Origin: JBBCJT01 sp037190665
Lineage (GTDB): Bacteria; Pseudomonadota; Alphaproteobacteria; Acetobacterales; Acetobacteraceae
Assembly (NCBI GenBank): GCA_037190665.1
Contig: JBBCJT010000154.1
Coordinates: forward strand, 1-21,954
DNA length: 21,954 nucleotides
Direction: 5' to 3'
The notes under the pieces were generated by a model. That model saw only the letters and a list, made by a program, of their open reading frames with translations. It searched no databases and had not been told where the DNA came from. The position numbers were made by a program, and so were the translations under genes. Positions 15,645 to 21,954 of this stretch are shown piece by piece. Numbering within the stretch: position 1 is the stretch's first letter; each line of letters opens with the position of its first letter.

Positions 15645-16163
15645 ATGCGCTCTCGCATGCTCATTGCCGCTTCGGCCGCGGCCCTGCTGGCTGCCGGCCC
15701 CCTCGCGGCCCAGACGGCACCCGCGCCGACCCCGCGCACCGATCCTGCGCCGCCGGCCGCGACCCCCCCGGCCGCCACGCCGCCGATGACGGCCACACCC
15801 CCGGTCACCGATCGCGGCACGCCGCGCAGCGAGGTGAACGCGGAGAACAACGTGCATGTCACCGTCGAAGGCGGGGCGGGGATGCGCTCGTCCAAGCTGA
15901 TCGGCGCCTCGGTCTACAACGGCACTGGCGACGACGCGCGCAAGATCGGCGACGTGGATGACATCATCCTCGGCACCGACAAGAACGCGCGCACGGCGAT
16001 CCTGTCGGTCGGCGGCTTCCTGGGCGTGGGGTCGAAGCTGGTGTCGGTTCCGTTCGACCAGCTCCAGATCGCCACCAACGGCCGCGTCGTGCTGCCGGGC
16101 GCGACCGTGGACAGCCTGAAGGCGCAGCCCGAGTTCAGCTACCGCGCGGCCCAGCGGAGCTGA
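15645..16163 (+). CDS. Secreted PRC-barrel domain protein
   Basis: 172 residues. A basic N-terminus and hydrophobic stretch ending in PLAAQ (about residue 23) form a signal peptide, so the protein is periplasmic. Residues 25-65 are a Pro/Thr/Ala-rich linker with repeated TPPA units. A PRC-barrel follows (about 84-145): KLIGASVYNGTGDDARKIGDVDDIILG, then ILSVGGFLGVGSKLVSVPFDQLQI. The ATG at 15645 is chosen over an upstream ATG at 15618 because GGAGGA sits at 15634-15639 just before it and the signal peptide then starts normally. Function unknown; related proteins are often stress- or envelope-associated. The ribosome-binding site partly overlaps a small hairpin. Confidence 0.88.
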   Translation: MRSRMLIAASAAALLAAGPLAAQTAPAPTPRTDPAPPAATPPAATPPMTATPPVTDRGTPRSEVNAENNVHVTVEGGAGMRSSKLIGASVYNGTGDDARKIGDVDDIILGTDKNARTAILSVGGFLGVGSKLVSVPFDQLQIATNGRVVLPGATVDSLKAQPEFSYRAAQRS

Positions 16164-16170
16164 GCCGGGC

Positions 16171-16202
16171 GCCGCGTGCGGGAATGAGTTTCCGCACGCG
16201 GC
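16171..16202 (+). terminator. Hairpin after the PRC-barrel gene
   Basis: Bases 16171-16181 and 16192-16202 pair perfectly over 11 positions, extended by a G-T and two A-T pairs to a TGAG loop. It begins 7 bases after the stop codon. There is no U-tract, only ATTCCCCTCC, so it may terminate weakly or stabilise the mRNA end. Confidence 0.6.
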
Positions 16203-16300
16203 ATTCCCCTCCTCGGCCCCTGCGCCCCATCGGGGGAGCGGGTCGAGGTGAGGGAGTGCGCGGCGAGCGCATGAGCTGCACGACCATCTGCTGATGCCGA

Positions 16301-16328
16301 GGCCCGGGCGTGGCCATGCGCCCGGGCC
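16301..16328 (+). promoter_or_regulatory. Hairpin in front of gpsA
   Basis: GGCCCGGGCG at 16301-16310 pairs perfectly with 16319-16328; the 8-base loop is TGGCCATG. It ends 17 bases before the gpsA ATG, where it could affect ribosome access or end an upstream transcript. It resembles a hairpin upstream of acnA (19176-19197). Confidence 0.45.
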
Positions 16329-16345
16329 GTTGGCATGGTCGCGGC

Positions 16346-17257
16346 ATGTCGCTTTCCCCCGATCCCGATATCGCGATTCTCGGTGCCGGCGCCTTCGGCC
16401 GCGCGCTCGCCATCCAGGCCCGCCGCGCGGGGCAGACCGTGACCGGCTGGGCGCGGCGCGCGGTGGCGCTGGACGGGCTGGGCTGGTCGCCGGAGGCCGA
16501 CTGCGGGCGCGCGCGACTGGTCGTGGTCGCCGTGCCGGTCGCGCATGCGATGGAGGTCCTGCGCCTGCTCGGTCTGACGGAGCGCCCCCTCGTGCTCGCC
16601 TGCAAGGGCATGGACGCGGACGGGCGCTTCCCCGCCGAGTGCCTGCCGCATGTCGCCCTGCTGTCCGGCCCCACCTTCGCGCATGAGATTGCGCGCGGCC
16701 TGCCCGCCGCGGCGGTGATCGCCTCCGCCGATGCGGCATTGCGGCAGGAGGCGATGGCGCGGCTCGGCTCGCGCGGGCTGCGCCTCTATCCCACCGACGA
16801 CCTGGCCGGCGCGATGGTCTGCGGCGCGGCGAAGAACGTCGTCGCGATCGCGGCCGGCGGCTGCATCGGCATGGGGTTGGGAGAGAACGCGCGCGCCGCG
16901 CTGGTCACCCGCGGGCTGGCGGAGATCGGCCGCCTCGCGGTGGCGATGGGCGGGCGGGCGGAGACCGTGTCCGGCCTGTCCGGCATGGGCGACCTGATGC
17001 TGACCTGCGCCGGTGCCGCGAGCCGCAACTACGCGTTCGGCCTCGCGCTGGGGGCGGGGGCGAGCGTGGGGGATGCGCTGGCGGCGTCCCGCGGCGTGGT
17101 GGAGGGGCACACGACCGCGCCCGCGCTGGTGCGCCGTGCGGAGGGGCTGGGCGTGGACATGCCGATCTCGGCCGCGGTGGCCGGCGTGCTGGCGGGGCGG
17201 ATGACGGTGCGGGCGGCGATGGAGGCGCTGCTCGCCCGGCCGGTGCGGGTGGAGTAG
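16346..17257 (+). CDS. gpsA: Glycerol-3-phosphate dehydrogenase (NAD(P)+)
   Basis: 303 residues, slightly short for GpsA (about 330). The enzyme reduces dihydroxyacetone phosphate to sn-glycerol-3-phosphate for phospholipid synthesis in the cytoplasm. Seen: dinucleotide-binding GAGAFG at 13-18, the LACKGMD block, LLSGPTFAHEIARGLPAA, the catalytic lysine K163 in CGAAKNVVAIAAG, GLSGMGDLMLTC, SRNYAFGLALG and VVEGHTTA. The ATG at 16346 places the Rossmann strand about 8 residues in; an in-frame ATG at 16316 lies inside a hairpin and is less likely. Neither start has a strong ribosome-binding site. gpsA after tsaD is a common alphaproteobacterial order. Confidence 0.96.
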   Translation: MSLSPDPDIAILGAGAFGRALAIQARRAGQTVTGWARRAVALDGLGWSPEADCGRARLVVVAVPVAHAMEVLRLLGLTERPLVLACKGMDADGRFPAECLPHVALLSGPTFAHEIARGLPAAAVIASADAALRQEAMARLGSRGLRLYPTDDLAGAMVCGAAKNVVAIAAGGCIGMGLGENARAALVTRGLAEIGRLAVAMGGRAETVSGLSGMGDLMLTCAGAASRNYAFGLALGAGASVGDALAASRGVVEGHTTAPALVRRAEGLGVDMPISAAVAGVLAGRMTVRAAMEALLARPVRVE

Positions 17258-17301
17258 GGTTTCGGCCGGCGGGTTTTCGCCCGGTGTGGCCGGTGGGTTG
17301 T

Positions 17302-17337
17302 TTGACAGGCGAATAGCCGTTTTCAATCAACGTGCTG
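17302..17337 (+). promoter_or_regulatory. CRISPR leader: -35-like box and IHF-like site
   Basis: The stretch before the first repeat is the most AT-rich of the area. TTGACA at 17302-17307 is a perfect -35 box, with a poor -10 (AATCAA) 17 bases on. AATCAACGTGCTG at 17325-17337 fits the IHF consensus WATCAANNNNTTR with one mismatch and ends 8 bases before the first repeat, close to where IHF bends the leader in type I-E spacer acquisition. The functional role is inferred. Confidence 0.5.
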
Positions 17338-17345
17338 CAGGAAGA

Positions 17346-17739
17346 GTGTTCCCCGCGTGGGCGGGGATGAACCGGCGGTGGGCGCGTGCAGCGCGGCGGG
17401 CACGGTGTGTTCCCCGCGTGGGCGGGGATGAACCGCTGGGATATCCGCGTCGCCTCCTTGGCGCGCGGTGTTCCCCGCGTGCGCGGGGATGAACCGCCGG
17501 GCGGCGGAGGGCTGTGCCACCTCCACGTGCGTTCCCCGCATGTGCGGGGATAAATCGGCTGATTTGATCGGCCTCCGATCAATCATGAGGTATTTTCCGC
17601 GTGCGTGGGGATGAACCGTTGTGAACGACGCGCTCCCCGATCCACTCGCTGCCTTCCCCGCGTGCGCGAGGATGAACCGGCGTCCGTCAACCACGCCGCC
17701 TAGTCGTTGAGGTGTTCCCCGCGTGTGTGGAGAGAACCG
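17346..17739 (+). CRISPR. Type I-E-like CRISPR array, 7 repeats and 6 spacers, no cas genes nearby
   Basis: Repeats of 29 bases lie at 17346-17374, 17407-17435, 17468-17496, 17529-17557, 17590-17618, 17651-17679 and 17712-17739 (the last is 28 bases). All six spacers are exactly 32 bases, giving the 61-base period of type I-E. The repeat begins GTGTTCCCCGCGTG and ends GGGGATGAACCG, with a 6-bp CCCCGC/GCGGGG stem. Repeats 1 and 2 are identical, repeat 3 differs at one base, and repeats 4-7 each carry several changes, so the leader is on the left and transcription is rightward. No cas gene is in the window, so interference would depend on a locus elsewhere. Confidence 0.97.
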
Positions 17740-17860
17740 CAGGTGGAAATCTGCGTGAGGCCCTGTAGGCCCCGCCTCCGAGAACCGTTCGGTATTCAGA
17801 TACCGGCCTCGCACCCGATCCTGCCGCACCTCCCCCACGCACAGGCGGCCCGGCCGACCC

Positions 17861-18526
17861 TTACCCACCCCCCTGCCGCAAAGCCGCCGCCGCCGCCGGC
17901 GGGGCGAGGGTTGCCGCCAGCGCCAGCACGGCCCCCAGCAGCAGCAGATGCGGCCGGGGGGATGCGCCCATCGCCGCCGCCTCCGCCGCCGCCACGCCGA
18001 ACACCAGCACCGGCACCATCAGCGGCAGCACCAGCAGCGGCAGCAGCACGCCGGGCCGGCGCGCGCCCAGCGCGATCGCCGCCCCCGCCGTGCCCAGCAG
18101 CGACATCGCCAGCGTCCCCGGCACCAGCCCCGCCAGCAGCGCCGGCAGCGCGGCGGGGTCCATGCGCAGCAGCACCGCCGCCGGGACCGCGGCGACCAGC
18201 AGCGGCAGCCCCGTGGTCAGCCAGTGCGTCGCCGCCCGCGCGACCGCGATGGCCGAGGGCGAAAGCGGCGAGAGCAGCAGCAGGTCCAGCGCTCCGTCCT
18301 CGGCATCGGCGGCGAAGGCGCGCTCCAGCGGCAGCAGCGCGGCGAGCAGGGCGACCACCCACACCACCCCGGGCGCGATGCGCGACAGCGTCTCGGGCGC
18401 GGGGCCGACCGCGAAGGGGAACAGCGCGGCCGCCACGGCGAAGAACAGCACCGAGGCCAGCGTGTCCGCGCCATGGCGCAGCGCGAGCCGCAGGTCGCGC
18501 CGGATCAGGGCGAGAAAGGGCCTCAC
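17861..18526 (-). CDS. ccmB: Haem exporter membrane protein CcmB
   Basis: 221 residues, the exact family size, with six hydrophobic helices. CcmB is a membrane subunit of the CcmABCD complex that, with ATP hydrolysis by CcmA, releases holo-CcmE during cytochrome c maturation. Seen are a basic cytoplasmic start (RRDLRLALRHGAD), the ERAFAADAEDGALDLLLLSPL block and PLLVLPLMVPVLVFG. The GTG start overlaps the ccmA stop (GTGA). The stop is TAA at 17861. ccmC and ccmD, normally next, are absent; the CRISPR array lies downstream instead. Confidence 0.95.
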   Translation of the reverse strand: MRPFLALIRRDLRLALRHGADTLASVLFFAVAAALFPFAVGPAPETLSRIAPGVVWVVALLAALLPLERAFAADAEDGALDLLLLSPLSPSAIAVARAATHWLTTGLPLLVAAVPAAVLLRMDPAALPALLAGLVPGTLAMSLLGTAGAAIALGARRPGVLLPLLVLPLMVPVLVFGVAAAEAAAMGASPRPHLLLLGAVLALAATLAPPAAAAALRQGGG

Positions 18527-19116
18527 GGCAGAGCCAGCTCCGCCGCGTCCGGCAGCGGCAGCGGCAGGTGCGTCGCCGCCACCACCATCCCGCCGGACGC
18601 GCGATGCGCCGCCGCGAGCGCGCCGAACCGGGCGACCGAGGCGGTGTCCAGCCCCAGCGTCGGCTCGTCCAGCAGCCACAGCGCGCGGGGCGCGAGGGCG
18701 AGCCGCGCCAGCGCGAGGCGGCGCCGCTGGCCGGTGGAGAGCATGCGCACCGGCACCTCCGCCAGCTCCTCCAGCGCGAAGGCGGCGAGCCCGGGCCCGG
18801 CCTGTCCGCCCGTGATCGCGGCCTCGAAGTCCAGCGTCTCGGCCACCGTCAGCCCCGGCTTGACCGCATCCTGCGCGCTGACCCAGGCCAGCCGCCCGGC
18901 ATGCGCCGCGCGGTCGGCGAGCGCGTCGGTCCCGTCCCACAGCACCTTTCCGTCCGCCGGGCGCAGCAGGCCCGCGAGCACGCGCAGCAGCGTGGACTTG
19001 CCCGCCCCGTTGCGGCCGGCGAGCAGCAGCGCCCCCCCGGGCGCGAGCTGGAAAGACACGCCGGCGAACACCGCCCGCTCGCCCCGCACCGCCGCCAGCT
19101 CCGCCGCTTCCAGCAC
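18523..19116 (-). CDS. ccmA: Haem exporter ATP-binding protein CcmA
   Basis: 197 residues, a typical small ABC ATPase of the cytochrome c maturation system I. Walker A is GRNGAGKST (34-42), the signature LSTGQ (126-130), Walker B LWLLDEP (146-152) and the switch histidine H183 in ATHLPLPLP. The LSTGQRRRLALARL and LDEPTLGLD forms are usual for CcmA. The GTG start at 19116 follows an AGGGGTGG stretch that can serve as ribosome-binding site. Co-translated with ccmB; divergent from acnA, a neighbour arrangement seen in other alphaproteobacteria. Confidence 0.95.
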   Translation of the reverse strand: MLEAAELAAVRGERAVFAGVSFQLAPGGALLLAGRNGAGKSTLLRVLAGLLRPADGKVLWDGTDALADRAAHAGRLAWVSAQDAVKPGLTVAETLDFEAAITGGQAGPGLAAFALEELAEVPVRMLSTGQRRRLALARLALAPRALWLLDEPTLGLDTASVARFGALAAAHRASGGMVVAATHLPLPLPDAAELALP

Positions 19117-19232
19117 GCCACCCCTGCCAATGGACCGTCAACGCACGGTATGGTTTAAGCCCGGCCCGAAGTCACGCGGGCGTCGGCATGCGCCCGCACC
19201 GGACGCGCCGGTTCGACGAAGGGAATCCGCGA
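19117..19232. promoter_or_regulatory. Divergent region ccmA/acnA with a leader hairpin
   Basis: 116 bases between two divergent starts. GTATGGTTTAAG at 19148-19159 is the AT-richest part and a candidate core promoter region. GCGGGCG at 19176-19182 pairs with CGCCCGC at 19191-19197 around the loop TCGGCATG, about 35 bases before the acnA ATG. GAAGGGA near 19218-19224 is the probable acnA ribosome-binding site. No regulator site is recognised. Confidence 0.4.
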
Positions 19233-21932
<2,700 letters not shown>

Positions 21933-21940
21933 GAAGGTGC

Positions 21941-21953
21941 GGGGCTTCGCCCC
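21941..21953. terminator. Hairpin after acnA, possible start of a third repeat copy
   Basis: GGGGC-TTC-GCCCC begins 8 bases after the acnA stop, with the same five-base stem and three-base loop as the outer hairpins of repeat copies A and B. The window ends here, so whether a full element follows cannot be seen. Confidence 0.55.
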
Positions 21954-21954
21954 C

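Noticed and set aside
15618..15645. Upstream ATG giving the PRC-barrel protein nine extra residues
   Set aside because: The ribosome-binding site lies after it, and the extension would spoil the normal signal-peptide start.
16203..16300. GC-rich stretch between the PRC-barrel terminator and the gpsA leader hairpin considered as a small gene or repeat
   Set aside because: No frame with a start and ribosome-binding site, and no second copy in the window.
14106..16739. 877-codon minus-strand frame opposite tsaD, rlmJ, the PRC-barrel gene and gpsA
   Set aside because: It runs antisense through four well-supported genes and has low-complexity Arg/Ala composition, an effect of high GC content.
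17286..17868. Frames across the CRISPR array that encode repeated VFPAWAGMN-like or RFIPAHAGNT-like peptides
   Set aside because: They are translations of the CRISPR repeats on either strand, a well-known false gene pattern, not proteins.

Overview
The window is about 22 kb of GC-rich chromosome, mostly housekeeping genes, from an alphaproteobacterium, probably Rhodospirillales/Acetobacteraceae. The taxon is inferred from extreme GC at third codon positions, the thrB-rnhA pair, the hemC-hemD-mic60-hemY cluster facing tsaD, and the divergent ccmA/acnA pair. No tRNA, rRNA, transposase, integrase, phage gene or cas gene is visible.

Layout. 1-740: the end of homoserine kinase (thrB) overlapping rnhA. 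743-1000: a multi-hairpin repeat (copy A) filling the gap to a convergent family 5 solute-binding protein (1011-2576, minus). 2658-3413 (minus): a small phasin-like protein coupled to a Prx5-type peroxiredoxin, divergent from a YqgE/AlgH protein (3527-4111). 4139-7231 (minus): a tight operon read pyrD, HAD hydrolase, Bcr/CflA-type exporter. 7490-9262 (plus): an EamA-type transporter and an HdeD-like membrane protein. 9268-9523: the second repeat copy (B), inverted. 9525-13634 (minus): the haem operon hemC-hemD-mic60-hemY with overlapping junctions. 13696-17257 (plus): tsaD, rlmJ, a secreted PRC-barrel protein and gpsA. 17346-17739: a seven-repeat type I-E-like CRISPR array without cas genes. 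17861-19116 (minus): ccmA-ccmB. 19233-21932 (plus): acnA, followed by the first hairpin of what may be a third repeat copy.

Themes. Haem metabolism dominates: HemC and HemD make uroporphyrinogen III, HemY-like and Mic60-like membrane proteins sit in the same operon, and CcmAB belongs to cytochrome c maturation. Aconitase and peroxiredoxin link to iron-sulfur and redox metabolism. PyrD, ThrB, RNase HI, TsaD, RlmJ and GpsA are general housekeeping enzymes.

The most unusual content is not protein-coding. A ~258-bp element made of eight consecutive hairpins, seven with three-base loops, fits almost exactly between the stop codons of two convergent gene pairs. Its body is inverted between the copies while the loops of the outermost hairpins are not. 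The second point is the solitary CRISPR array between gpsA and ccmB, with repeats decaying away from a leader that carries an IHF-like site. The third is hemD, which has no ATG, GTG or TTG upstream of its conserved N-terminus and may start at a CTG overlapping the hemC stop.
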